Origin: JAGWBF01 sp963663025
Lineage (GTDB): Bacteria > Chloroflexota > Dehalococcoidia > Lucifugimonadales > JAGWBF01
NCBI GenBank assembly: GCA_963663025.1
Contig: OY760073.1
Coordinates: 1,860,001-1,924,000, forward strand
DNA length: 64,000 nucleotides
Reading direction: 5' to 3'
Made by a program: the position numbers and the translations under genes. The notes beneath the pieces are model-generated. The model was not told the DNA's origin. It ran no database searches and saw only the letters and a program-made list of their open reading frames with translations. Positions 1 to 8,726 of this stretch are shown in pieces (the first letter of the stretch is position 1; the number at the start of each line of letters is the position of its first letter).

Positions 1-3000
1 TGGACGCGCCCTCCTTCTGGTAGCGCACATCGTAGTCGGTGATGGCCGGCTTGCCTGTCATGTCTGGGGCTGTCCAGGACACCTTCAGCGTGGTGTTGTC
101 CGAGTCGCCCGAGGCGGTCACCTTCGGCGCATCGGGCTTGTCCGGGGCCTCGTCCACGTCGGTTACGTTGATGGTCACCGGGATCACGTAGTCGCCCGGG
201 TTGTTGGGCACAAGGCTGAAGCTCTGGGCGTTGGCCCCGGCCTGGGCCGCCTTCACCGTCACAATGACGCTGTAGGCCTTCTTGGCCTCGTAGTCCAGGC
301 TGTCGCCGGTCTTCACCTTGATCTGGCCCGATGAGCTCTCGATGGTGAAGGTGGAAGCGTCGGTCCCGCTCAGGCTGTGGGTCAGGGTGTAGCTGTTGGG
401 GTTGGATGTCGCGGTCACCGGAGCGCCCACGTTGGCCCCCGCCGCCGAGTTCTCATCGACGTCCCGGCTCACGCCGCCGGCCTTCGTTATGGCTGTGCCG
501 CTGGCGGACCAAGCCCCGTTGCCCTCGTTGTTGACTCCCCGCACCTGCACCTCGTAGCTCTTGCCCGAGGTCAGACCGGTCAGCGTCGTCGAGGTTCCCG
601 TGCCGGTGAAGCTGTGGCTGCTCCAGTTGGATGCCCCGTGCTGGCGGTACTGCACATCGTAGTCGCTCAGGGCAGGCTTCCCCGTCATGTCCGGTGCCGT
701 CCAGCTCACGTCGATCTTGCTGGTGGGCGTGGTCGTGTTGAGCGAAACGCTTATGGAAGGCGCGGGAGGAGGCTCGGCAACATCATCCACCTGGATGATT
801 ACCACGATCTCGTAGTTGAGAGTGGTGCTGCCCTGCTTGGTGGCCGCAATCTCCACTTCCACGTCGTAATGGTCCGTGGCTTCGAAGTCCAGGGTGGTCC
901 CGCTCTTGACCGTTATCTTGCCGGTGCTGCTGGCAATCTCGAACTTGCCCTTGTCCGTTCCGTCCAGGGTGTGGGTCTTGGTGTAGCTGCTGTCGATGGT
1001 CTTGGTTACGGTGCCTACCTCGGCGTTGGCGGCGGAGTTTTCATCTATGTTCAGGGTTACAGAGTCCGCGTTGGTGGTGGCGTGGCCCGCATTGGACCAG
1101 CCGCTGTCACCCTCGTCGTTCTTGGCCTTCACCTGCACCTCGTAGTGCTCATTTTCGGTGAGGCCGCTGATGGTGGTGGAGGTGCCGGTTCCGGTGAAGG
1201 AATGGCTGGTCCAATTCGACGAGTGGGCCACCCGGTACTGCAGGTCGTAATCGCTGACGGCCGGCTTGCCGGTCATCGTCGGGGCTGTCCACGACACATC
1301 CAGCTTGGTCTTGGGTGTCGTGGAGTTGGGGGTCACCGTCGGCGTGGAAATGGTGGGCGGCTCGTTAACGTCGGTTACGTTGATGGTCACCGGGATGATG
1401 TAGTCGCCCGGCGCGTTGGGGTCCAGGGTGAAGCTCTGGGCATTCGCCCCCGCGGACGCCGCTGTCACCGTTACCGTTACGCTGTAGGTCGTCTTGGTTT
1501 CGTAGTCCAGGTTCGTTCCCGACTTCACGCTTATCTGCCCGGTGCTGCTGCTTATCTCAAACTTTCCGGCATCCGTTCCGCTCAGGGCATGGGTCAAGGT
1601 GTAGTTGTTGGTGTTGGCTGTGACCGTCACCGCCGCGCCGACGTTGGTGCTGGCCGCCGAGTTCTCTGCGATGCTGCGGGTTATGGCGGTTGAGCTGGCG
1701 GCGACCGTTATCCCAGTGCCGGTGGGAGACCAGGGGCTGTCGCCCTCATCGTTGGTGGCCAACACCTGCACATCGTAGCTCTTGCCCTTGGTCAAGCCCG
1801 TCAAAGTCGTGCTGGTGGTGGCGCCGGTGAAAGAGGCATCGGTCCAATCGCCCGTCCCGGTGAGCCTGTACTGCACATCATAGTCGGTGATGGCCGGCTT
1901 GCCGGTCATGTCCGGCGCACTCCAGGACACATCCAGCTTGGTGGACGGCGCGGAGGAATTGACCGTAACCGTCGGCGCAGCCATCCTGGAAGGAGGCTCG
2001 CTCACGTCGGTGACGTTGATGGTCACCGTGGACGTGTCGTCGATGGTGTTGTCCGTTCCCTCCTGGGCATTCTTCCCGTCGGTTACGTTCACCGTCACGC
2101 TGTAGGAGGTCTTGGCTTCGTAGTTGGGGATGTTCCCCGTCTTTACCTTTATCTGGCCGTCACCGCTCCCGATGGTGAACTTGCTGGCGTCGGTCCCGGT
2201 CAGCGAGTAGGTCAGGGTGTCTTTGTCGGCGTCGGTGGCGGATACGGCGGCGCCGATGTTGGTCCCCGCCGCCGAGTTCTCGTCGATGCTCCGGGTGGCA
2301 GTGGCCGGGATCACCGGGGCAGCGTTCTCCTTGGTCTTCTTCGACCCGGAAGCCGACCAACCGCTGTTGCCCTCGTCGTTGATGGCTTTCACCTGCACAT
2401 CGTAGGTGGTACCCGCCGTCAGACCGGTCAAGGTCGTGCTGGTTCCCGTTCCGGTGAAGCTGTGGGAAGTCCAGGTGGAGTCGCCGCTCTTCTTGTACTG
2501 CACATCGTAGTCGCTGACGGCCGGCTTGCCCGTCATCGTTGGCGCGGTCCACGAAATTTCCAGCTTGTACTTGGGATCGGTAGCATGGGCCTCTACCGTC
2601 GGCGCGGAGATGGTGGGCGGCTCGTTCACGTCGGTTACGTTGATGGTTACCGGGATGGTGTAGCTGCCCGGCGCGTTGGGGTCCAGGGACTGGGCGTTGG
2701 CGCCCCCTCCTGCCGCGGCCACCGTTACGGTCACCGTTACGCTGTACGAAGTCTTGCTCTCGTAGTCCGGGATGTTGCCCGTCTTTACCTTTATCTGGCC
2801 CGTGGTCGAGCCGATCTCGAACTTGCTGGCATCCGTCCCGCTCAGGCTGTGGGTGTAGGTGTAGCTGCTGTTGGCCTTTGCCGTAACCGCCGCGCCGATG
2901 TTGGTGCCGGCGGCTGAGTTCTCGGCGATGGAGCGGGTTACGCCCCCGGCCGTGGTTATGGCTGTGCCGCTGTCGGACCAAGCCCCGTTGCCCTCGGCGT

Positions 3001-6000
3001 TGACAGCCCGCACCTGCACCTCGTAGGTCTTGCCCGAGGTCAGACCGGTCAGAGTGGCGCTGGTCCCCGTTCCGGTGAAGGATGCGTCGGTCCAGGAGGA
3101 GTCACCGGAGAGCCGATACTGCACGTCGTAGTCGCTGACGGCCGGCTTGCCGCTCATCTGAGTGGTCGTCGGCGCGGTCCAGGAAGCGTCGATCTTGCTC
3201 GTCGGCGTCGTGGTGTTGGCCGCCACCGTCGGCGTACCCAGCTTGGGCGGAGGCTCGTTCACGTCGGTTACGTTGATGGTCACCGGGATCACGTAGTCGC
3301 CCGGCGCGTTGGGGTCCACCGACTGCGCGTTGGCGCCCTGCGTCTTTGCGGCCGCCGTGACCGTCACGGTTACGCTGTAGGAAGTTTTGGCTTCGTAGTC
3401 CGGGATGTTCCCCGTCTTCACCGTTATCTGCCCCGTCGAGGAGCCTATCTCGAACTTGCTGGCATCCGTTCCGCTCAGGGCGTGGGTGTAGGTGTAGGCG
3501 GTGTTGGTAGCCTTGGCCGTTACCGCCGCTCCCACGTTGCTTCCCGCCGCCGAGTTCTCGGCGATGGAACGGGTAACCGAGCTGGAGGTGGTGATGGCGT
3601 TGCCCGTGTCGGACCATGCCCCGTTGCCCTCGGCGTTGGTGGCCCGCACCTGAACGTCGTACTTCTTGCCCGAGGTCAGACCGGTCAGACTGGTGCTGGT
3701 CCCCGTTCCGGTGAAGCTGTGGCTGCTCCATGTCGATTCCCCGGTCTGGCGGTACTGCACATCGTAGTCGCTGATGGCCGGCTTGCCCGTCATGGTCGGC
3801 GCAGTCCACGACACATCCAGCTTGGTGGTCGGCGTCGTGCTGTTGGCCGCCACTGTCGGCGCAGCCATCTTGGGTGGCGGCTCGCTCACGTCGGTCACGA
3901 TGATGAGGGCGCTGTAGGTTACGTCGAGGATGTTCCTCTGGAGGTTGTTCTCCACGGCCCGGAGGGTGAGGCTGTAGCTGGTCTTGCTCTCGAAGTCCGG
4001 GACGTTGCCCGTCTTGACCTGTATCTGGGCGGACTGGGCTGTCTTGTAGCCGGTGTCCGTGCTGAGCTTGAACTTGGAGCCGTCGGTCCCGCCCAGGGTG
4101 AACTGCAGCGGGTAGTAGTCGGTGGCGTTGACGTTGAACTTCCCGCCCACGTTGCCGTTGACCGCCGTGTTCTCCGCCAGGTACAGGATGAGCGACGACC
4201 CGGACCAGTGGCCGGGCCCTTCGTCGGCGATCTGGGAGCGCACCTGCACCTCGTACTCCTTGCCGGCGGTCAGGCCGGTGATGGTCGTGCTGGTGGCCAG
4301 GCTGTTGGTGGTGTCGGGCATCTCCGTCCAGGAGCTGGTGCCCCACTCCCGGTACCGCACATCGTAGTCGTTCAGCGTGGTGCCTGTCATCGGCGTCGGC
4401 GCGGTCCACGATACGTCCAGGGCCGTCGTGGGGTTGGTGGAGTTCTGGGCCAGCGTCGGCCTGTCCACGTTGGGCGCGCGGACGTCGTTCACGTTGATCT
4501 GGATGTTGCCCCCCACACTCGTGTTCTCGACGGTGTACCGGAAGTTCCCGCTGTACGAGGTCTTCGTCTCGTAGTCCAGCGTCGTCCCGTCCTTGACCGT
4601 GATCTGGCCCGTGCTGGAGTCGATGTCGAAGTAGGTGGCAACGTCGCCGCCGAGGGAGTAACTGCTGCCGTCACCGGTGTTCGCCCCACCCACGCTCCCC
4701 ACCACGGTGTCCTTGGGCTTGTTCTCCTGGACGCTCTTGGTCTCCTTGCAGTCGAAATGCTTCACCTCCAGGGAAATCGAGTCGTGAAGTCCGTCGGGGT
4801 CCGTCGCCGTGTAGTGGAAGGAGTACCAGTTCAGGGGCGGATGCCTGAGGCTCGCCACGGCGTAGCCGTTGGAATTGATGGTGGTGCTGACGACCTTGGA
4901 CGAACCCGCCGTGTAGGTCAGCGTGTCGTCTTCCGGGTCGTAGAAGTGCTTGGTGTGGCCGCTGCTGGGGACATAGGTGACGGAGCCGCTGTAGCAGTGG
5001 CCGTATTTCGACCAGAACTGCCCGAGAAGCTGGGAGCCGCTGCTCTTGATGCTGGCGTAGGGCGCGTGGTTGCCCGACGTGTCCGACGCCCGGATGTGGA
5101 TGATCACGGACGGGGTGCTCTTGTTGGAGGCGTAGGCTTGGTAACAGGCTGCCTTGGTGGGGAACCACTTGGTGGGTGTGCCGCTCAGGGTGCGGGTGGA
5201 AGCGTTCCAGGAAATCCCGGGGGGCAGCTGCGCCCCCTTGCTGCCGCATCCCTGCGAGAGCTTGTAGGTGATGTTGGGGTCGCCGGTGGCCGCCGGCAGC
5301 GTTACGTTGACGGCAACGCCCTGCGTCCACTCCAGCAGGGTGGGCGGTGCGGTGACCCAGGATAGGCCCGCCTGGATCTGTCCGCCCTGCGCGCTGACCA
5401 GGCCCTCCTCCTGCCCGCCGTTCCGTTGCTGTTGCTGGGACGGCTCCGGCGTGGGCGTAGGAGTCGAGGTCGGTTCAGGGGTGGGCTCCTGCGTTGGTTC
5501 CGGCGTAGGCTCAGGAGTCGGCTCCTCAGTAGGTTCGGGAGTGGGCGTCGGCGTGGGGTCGGGCGCCGGCGTGAATGGACCCGAAGCCGATGAGTTGGTC
5601 CAGGCGCTGTCGCCGCTGCTGTTGCGGGCGCGCACGCCTACGACGTAGGTCTTGGCGTTGTCCGCGCTGATGTCAATGCTGGCGGATGGGTGGTCCAGGG
5701 CCGCCAGGTCCCAGCTTGCGCCGTCGTCGGAGCTGTAGGTTACGTGGTAGCTGGTTGCGCCGGAGACGGCATCCCACGACGCCGTGATCGAGCCGTCGGA
5801 CCGGGCCACGGAGACTGAGGCGACGGGGCCGGGCGCAGGATCGGGCGTGAAAGGCCCGGCGGGCGGGGAGTTCTTCCAGGCGCCCCAGCCCTGGTCGTTG
5901 CCGGCGCGCACACCGACGATGTAGGTCTTGGCGTTATCGACGCTGAAGGTGAGGCTGTTGGTTGGAACGTTCCGGTGATCATCCACCGGAGCGTGCCAGC

Positions 6001-6286
6001 TTGCGCCGTCGTCGTCGCTGTAGGTTACGTGGTACTTGGTCGCGCCTTCGATGGCATCCCAGCTTGCCGTCAGGGCGCCGTCGGACCGGGCCACCGACAC
6101 CGAGGACGGCGTGGCAAGGGTCGAGGCCTCTCCCTTGCCGCCCTGGGACGGGGTCAGGGTGGCGGCCATGGAGCTGAAGAGGAGGCAGAACACCAGGAAA
6201 AGGTGCATGGCCAAGCGGACGGGAGCATCGGGGAGCTTGGCCAGATTCATCAGCTTGGCGTTCAAGGGATTATCGGCTGCCTGCAA
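1..6286 (-). CDS. Giant cadherin/fibronectin-III surface protein, copy A (C-terminus beyond window)
   Basis: Open from a TTG start at 6286 to the left edge, 2,095 codons visible. The TTG follows a strong ribosome site (AGGAGGA, five bases away). A hydrophobic signal peptide lies near residues 20-45. Two fibronectin-III-like modules follow to about residue 235, then a Pro/Thr/Glu-rich linker near 239-289 and an Ig/PIG-like module. The rest alternates cadherin-like modules (AENSAAGTNVG, TGQI, DYE, DVNEPP signatures) with FN3 modules (SWTAP, GKPA, YDVQYR, YEVQVRA). It is a paralogue of the 2,398-aa protein encoded at 8727-15923, with the same start context and domain order. Inferred role: secreted, probably Ca-stabilised adhesion or cell-cell contact protein anchored by a C-terminal segment outside the window. 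The ligand is unknown. The start is supported by the same TTG context in the paralogue. Confidence 0.88.
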   Translation of the reverse strand, partial: MQAADNPLNAKLMNLAKLPDAPVRLAMHLFLVFCLLFSSMAATLTPSQGGKGEASTLATPSSVSVARSDGALTASWDAIEGATKYHVTYSDDDGASWHAPVDDHRNVPTNSLTFSVDNAKTYIVGVRAGNDQGWGAWKNSPPAGPFTPDPAPGPVASVSVARSDGSITASWDAVSGATSYHVTYSSDDGASWDLAALDHPSASIDISADNAKTYVVGVRARNSSGDSAWTNSSASGPFTPAPDPTPTPTPEPTEEPTPEPTPEPTQEPTPEPTSTPTPTPEPSQQQQRNGGQEEGLVSAQGGQIQAGLSWVTAPPTLLEWTQGVAVNVTLPAATGDPNITYKLSQGCGSKGAQLPPGISWNASTRTLSGTPTKWFPTKAACYQAYASNKSTPSVIIHIRASDTSGNHAPYASIKSSGSQLLGQFWSKYGHCYSGSVTYVPSSGHTKHFYDPEDDTLTYTAGSSKVVSTTINSNGYAVASLRHPPLNWYSFHYTATDPDGLHDSISLEVKHFDCKETKSVQENKPKDTVVGSVGGANTGDGSSYSLGGDVATYFDIDSSTGQITVKDGTTLDYETKTSYSGNFRYTVENTSVGGNIQINVNDVRAPNVDRPTLAQNSTNPTTALDVSWTAPTPMTGTTLNDYDVRYREWGTSSWTEMPDTTNSLATSTTITGLTAGKEYEVQVRSQIADEGPGHWSGSSLILYLAENTAVNGNVGGKFNVNATDYYPLQFTLGGTDGSKFKLSTDTGYKTAQSAQIQVKTGNVPDFESKTSYSLTLRAVENNLQRNILDVTYSALIIVTDVSEPPPKMAAPTVAANSTTPTTKLDVSWTAPTMTGKPAISDYDVQYRQTGESTWSSHSFTGTGTSTSLTGLTSGKKYDVQVRATNAEGNGAWSDTGNAITTSSSVTRSIAENSAAGSNVGAAVTAKATNTAYTYTHALSGTDASKFEIGSSTGQITVKTGNIPDYEAKTSYSVTVTVTAAAKTQGANAQSVDPNAPGDYVIPVTINVTDVNEPPPKLGTPTVAANTTTPTSKIDASWTAPTTTQMSGKPAVSDYDVQYRLSGDSSWTDASFTGTGTSATLTGLTSGKTYEVQVRAVNAEGNGAWSDSGTAITTAGGVTRSIAENSAAGTNIGAAVTAKANSSYTYTHSLSGTDASKFEIGSTTGQIKVKTGNIPDYESKTSYSVTVTVTVAAAGGGANAQSLDPNAPGSYTIPVTINVTDVNEPPTISAPTVEAHATDPKYKLEISWTAPTMTGKPAVSDYDVQYKKSGDSTWTSHSFTGTGTSTTLTGLTAGTTYDVQVKAINDEGNSGWSASGSKKTKENAAPVIPATATRSIDENSAAGTNIGAAVSATDADKDTLTYSLTGTDASKFTIGSGDGQIKVKTGNIPNYEAKTSYSVTVNVTDGKNAQEGTDNTIDDTSTVTINVTDVSEPPSRMAAPTVTVNSSAPSTKLDVSWSAPDMTGKPAITDYDVQYRLTGTGDWTDASFTGATTSTTLTGLTKGKSYDVQVLATNDEGDSPWSPTGTGITVAASSTAITRSIAENSAASTNVGAAVTVTANTNNYTLTHALSGTDAGKFEISSSTGQISVKSGTNLDYETKTTYSVTVTVTAASAGANAQSFTLDPNAPGDYIIPVTINVTDVNEPPTISTPTVTPNSTTPKTKLDVSWTAPTMTGKPAVSDYDLQYRVAHSSNWTSHSFTGTGTSTTISGLTENEHYEVQVKAKNDEGDSGWSNAGHATTNADSVTLNIDENSAANAEVGTVTKTIDSSYTKTHTLDGTDKGKFEIASSTGKITVKSGTTLDFEATDHYDVEVEIAATKQGSTTLNYEIVVIIQVDDVAEPPPAPSISVSLNTTTPTSKIDVSWTAPDMTGKPALSDYDVQYRQHGASNWSSHSFTGTGTSTTLTGLTSGKSYEVQVRGVNNEGNGAWSASGTAITKAGGVSRDVDENSAAGANVGAPVTATSNPNSYTLTHSLSGTDASTFTIESSSGQIKVKTGDSLDYEAKKAYSVIVTVKAAQAGANAQSFSLVPNNPGDYVIPVTINVTDVDEAPDKPDAPKVTASGDSDNTTLKVSWTAPDMTGKPAITDYDVRYQKEGAS

Positions 6287-6389
6287 CTGTCTCCTCCTCT
6301 ATCGGGGCCTCTGCCCAACCCTCACTACAGGACATGACGCTGTATTGGGAGGGGCAATGTTCAAGAGCGTAACTACGGCTGCTCGTTCG

Positions 6390-8240
6390 CCCCTCGAGTC
6401 CCCTCAGGACGAACGGGGAACCTGGAAATCGAAGGATGAACGGGGAACCTGGGACTGGAAGGGCGTGGGTATGACGAATGGCCGCCCCGTCATTGCGGCG
6501 AAGGCCGCAATCCAGAAAAGTCTGGGACTGGGGCAGGTTTCCTACTTTGATGCTTGCTGTGATGTTGGAGCCGGACTGGAACCCGGCAACGCTCCGTCCT
6601 GGATTGCGGCCTTCGCCGCAATGACGAAAGGCGTTGCACTCCGTTCGTCCTGAGGGGACTCGAAGGATGAACGGAGAACCCGGGACTGGAACAGCCTGGG
6701 TATGACAAAGGGCCGCCCCGTCATTGCGGCGAAGGCCGCAATCCAGGAAAGTCTGGGACTGGGGCAGGGTCCCTACTGGAATGCCTACCGTGATGTTGGA
6801 GCCGGTCTGGAACCCGGCAGCGCTCCGTCCTGGATTGCGGCCTTCGCCGCAATGACGAAAGGCGTTGCTGCCCGTTCGCCCTTCGAGTCCCCTCAGGGCG
6901 AACGGAGAGCCTGGGACTCGAGGGATGAACGGAGAACCTGGGACTGGAACAGCTTGGGTATGGCGAAGGGCCGCCCCGTCATTGCGGCGAAGGCCGCAAT
7001 CCAGAAAAGTCCGGGACTGGGGCAGGCTTCTTACTGTAGTGTCTACCGTGATGCTGGAGCCGGACTGGAACCCTGCAGCGCTCCGTCCTGGATTGCGGCC
7101 TTCGCCGCAATGACGAAAGGCGTTGCTGCCCGTTCGCCCTTCGAGTCCCCTCAGGACGAACGGAGAGCCTGGGACTCGAGGGATGAACGGAGAGCCTGGG
7201 ACTGGAACAGCGTGGGTGTGGCGAAGGGCCGCCCCGTCATTGCGGCGTAGGCCGCAATCCAGGAAAGTCTGGGACTGGGGCAGGCTTCTTACTGTAGTGT
7301 CTACCGTGATGTTTGAGCCGGACTGGAACTCGGCAGCGCTCCGTCCTGGATTGCGGCCTACGCCGCAATGACGAAAGGCGTTGCACTCCGTTCGTCCTGA
7401 GGGGACTCGAAGGATGAACGTACAATCGTGGACTGGAACAGCCCGCGCATGACGAAGGGCGTTGTTCTCCGTTCGTCCTGAGGGGACTCGAAGGATGAAC
7501 GGAGAACCCGGGGCTGGAACAGCCTGGGTATGACAAAGGGCCGCCCCGTCATTGCGGCGTAGGCCGCAATCCAGAAAAGTCCGGGACTGGGGCAGGTTCC
7601 CTACTGCAATGCCTACTGTGATGTTGGAGCCGGACTGGAACCCGGCAGCGCTCCGTCCTAGATTGCGGCCTTCGCCGCAATGACGAAAGGCGTTGTTCTC
7701 CGTTCGCCCTTCGAGTCCCCTCAGGACGAACGGAGAACCAGGAACTCGAAGGATGAACGGGGAACTCGGGACTCGAAGGATGAACGGGGAACTCGGGACT
7801 CGAAGGATGAACGGGGAACCTGGGACTGGAAGGGCGTGGGTATGACGAAGGGCCGCCCCGTCATTGCGGCGTAGGCCGCAATCCAGGAAAGTCTGGGACT
7901 GGGGCAGGTCCCCTACTGTAATGCCTGCTGTGATGCTGGAGCCGGAGTGGAACCCGGCAGCGCTCCGTCCTAGATTGCGGCGTAGGCCGCAATGACGAAA
8001 GACGTTGTTCTCCGTTCGTCCTGAGGGGACTCGAAGGATGAACGGGGAACCAGGGGCTGGAACAGCGTGGGTATGGCGAAGGGCTGCCCCGTCATTGCGG
8101 CCTTCGCCGCAATCCAGAAAAGTCCGGGACTGGGGCAGGCTTCTTACTGTAGTGTCTACCGTGATGCTGGAGCCGGACTGGAACCCGGCAGCGCTCCGTC
8201 CTAGATTGCGGCCTTCGCCGCAATGACGAAGGGCGAACGG
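6390..8240. repeat. REP/MITE-like palindromic array 1
   Basis: Seven units of about 140 bp, spaced roughly 230-310 bp apart. Each begins with a REP hairpin whose 8-bp stem is ATTGCGGC/GCCGCAAT with a GAAG or GTAG loop, and ends with the inverted copy, so each unit has about 28-bp terminal inverted repeats around a conserved core. Between units lies a second palindromic family (GTTCGTCCTGAG...GAACGG type), often in 24-bp steps. One unit spans about 6488-6626. The array lies between the promoter and start codon of giant copy A, so it would be transcribed as a run of stable hairpins. REP elements of this kind are commonly mobilised by RAYT transposases in other bacteria; none is seen in this window. 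Confidence 0.9.
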
Positions 8241-8283
8241 CATAGGGATCAGGGGGTTGGGGTTATGCAAGGGTCTCCGTAGC

Positions 8284-8301
8284 GGGGGGGGGGGGGGGGG
8301 G
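8284..8301. repeat. Poly-G tract, 18 G
   Basis: Eighteen uninterrupted G on the plus strand (poly-C on the giant gene's coding strand), in the leader between the promoter and repeat array of copy A. Homopolymers this long slip during replication and underlie phase variation in many surface-protein genes. At 18 (a multiple of three) the upstream GTG-started frame continues into the repeat frame. The equivalent tract of copy B has 23 G and breaks that frame. Homopolymer length is also error-prone in sequencing, so the exact count is uncertain. Confidence 0.85.
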
Positions 8302-8365
8302 TAGTTGCGGCTGCGGGGGCGCAGCCCACGCGGGCCGGGGTGGTCGTTCCTTCTGCTGTCCTGTT

Positions 8366-8406
8366 CGTCAGGTTCAATGCGTTGGCCTCCACCAGCGATG
8401 AACTTA
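8366..8406. other. 41-bp leader element identical in both duplicated copies
   Basis: These 41 bases are identical to 17792-17832, while sequence on both sides has many differences between the copies. The element lies just downstream of the giant-gene promoter and upstream of the poly-G tract. On the minus strand it could encode KFIAGGGQRIEPD, or form an imperfect hairpin between GTTCA and TGAAC. Strong conservation suggests function as a peptide start, RNA element or protein site. Recent gene conversion is the alternative. Confidence 0.6.
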
Positions 8407-8451
8407 TGACTTGTCAAACCCACAGGTCGGGATACGCCTTGATTGCGTCAT

Positions 8452-8481
8452 ACTATATATGCGGTAAAAAATAATTGTCAA
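8452..8481 (-). promoter_or_regulatory. Predicted sigma70-type promoter of giant copy A
   Basis: On the minus strand a perfect TTGACA (8476-8481) is followed after 18 bp by TATAGT (8452-8457); TATATA with a 16-bp spacer is an alternative -10. It reads toward giant copy A, giving a predicted leader of about 2.1 kb. The -35 box lies within the palindrome TTGTCAAGTACAA (8475-8487), so a MarR-type repressor bound there would block it. The same place in copy B has the weaker TTAACA and TATCGT. Confidence 0.6.
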
Positions 8482-8529
8482 GTACAATGGATGTTGAATA
8501 TATTAGATGCACGATAGATTGTTTGTCAA
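8475..8529. promoter_or_regulatory. Putative MarR operator pair, copy A
   Basis: Two short palindromes, TTGTCAAGTACAA (8475-8487) and TTGTTTGTCAA (8519-8529), are spaced as in the equivalent region of copy B (17901-17913 and 17945-17955), although surrounding bases differ. TTG(N5)CAA-like dyads are common MarR-family targets. The first overlaps the -35 box of giant copy A. Assignment to the adjacent regulator is inferred. Confidence 0.45.
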
Positions 8530-8603
8530 TAGCAGAATTGGGGGACGCAAGCAAGCGTATCCCCCTTGCGGCCCGGCTTTATCGATCGGGAGACATTAGA
8601 GGG

Positions 8604-8720
8604 ATGGCGCGCCGGAGGACCAGCCGGCTGACCTGTATCCCTGGGCAGCCGGCCCGGTCAACTGACCTGTAAGAGAATGGCGGGCAAGGCGCTGCCGTAG
8701 GGCATCGCCTTACCCGCAGG
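8604..8720 (+). pseudogene. Decayed marR remnant at the duplication junction
   Basis: From ATG 8604 the sequence aligns with the start of the intact marR at 18029: the shared GAGGACCAGCCGG segment follows a deletion of about 30 bp, and a later block near 8690-8718 matches the marR stretch encoding LPYGITLP. A TAA at 8670-8672 ends the frame after 22 codons. The remnant stops a few bases before the stop codon of giant copy B, so it marks the join between the two duplicated units. Confidence 0.75.
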
Positions 8721-8726
8721 CCGGTC

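Larger units (their letters stand above)
6270..8423 (-). other. Candidate repeat-encoded leader ORF of copy A (717 codons); may be non-coding
   Basis: A continuous frame begins at GTG 8423, about 22 nt after the predicted transcription start, and ends at a stop that overlaps the giant gene's start by 17 nt. Its N-terminus (MGLTSHKFIAGGGQRIEPD) matches the same position in copy B (MGLASRKFIAGGGQRIEPD). The next section reads poly-Pro through an 18-G tract (C on this strand). The remainder is seven rounds of REP-derived peptide (RHCGEGRN, LDCGLRRNDG, SPFILRVP). All units stay in the same phase. Such peptides are usually spurious translations of intergenic repeats, so a structured untranslated leader is an equal or better explanation. 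No good ribosome site is seen before the GTG. Confidence 0.3.

Noticed and set aside
3482..5365. Long open frame on the plus strand antisense to giant copy A
   Set aside because: It is the complement of a clear multi-domain gene with GC-biased third positions; its peptide is Gly/Arg/Val-rich with no domain. Similar frames antisense to copy B (9774-11678) and to serS/lysS (22986-24968) were rejected for the same reason.
6390..8240. CRISPR-like regularity of the repeat arrays
   Set aside because: Units are about 140 bp with internal hairpins and inverted ends, spacing varies from 230 to 310 bp, and the sequences between repeats are themselves repeated. No cas gene is nearby.
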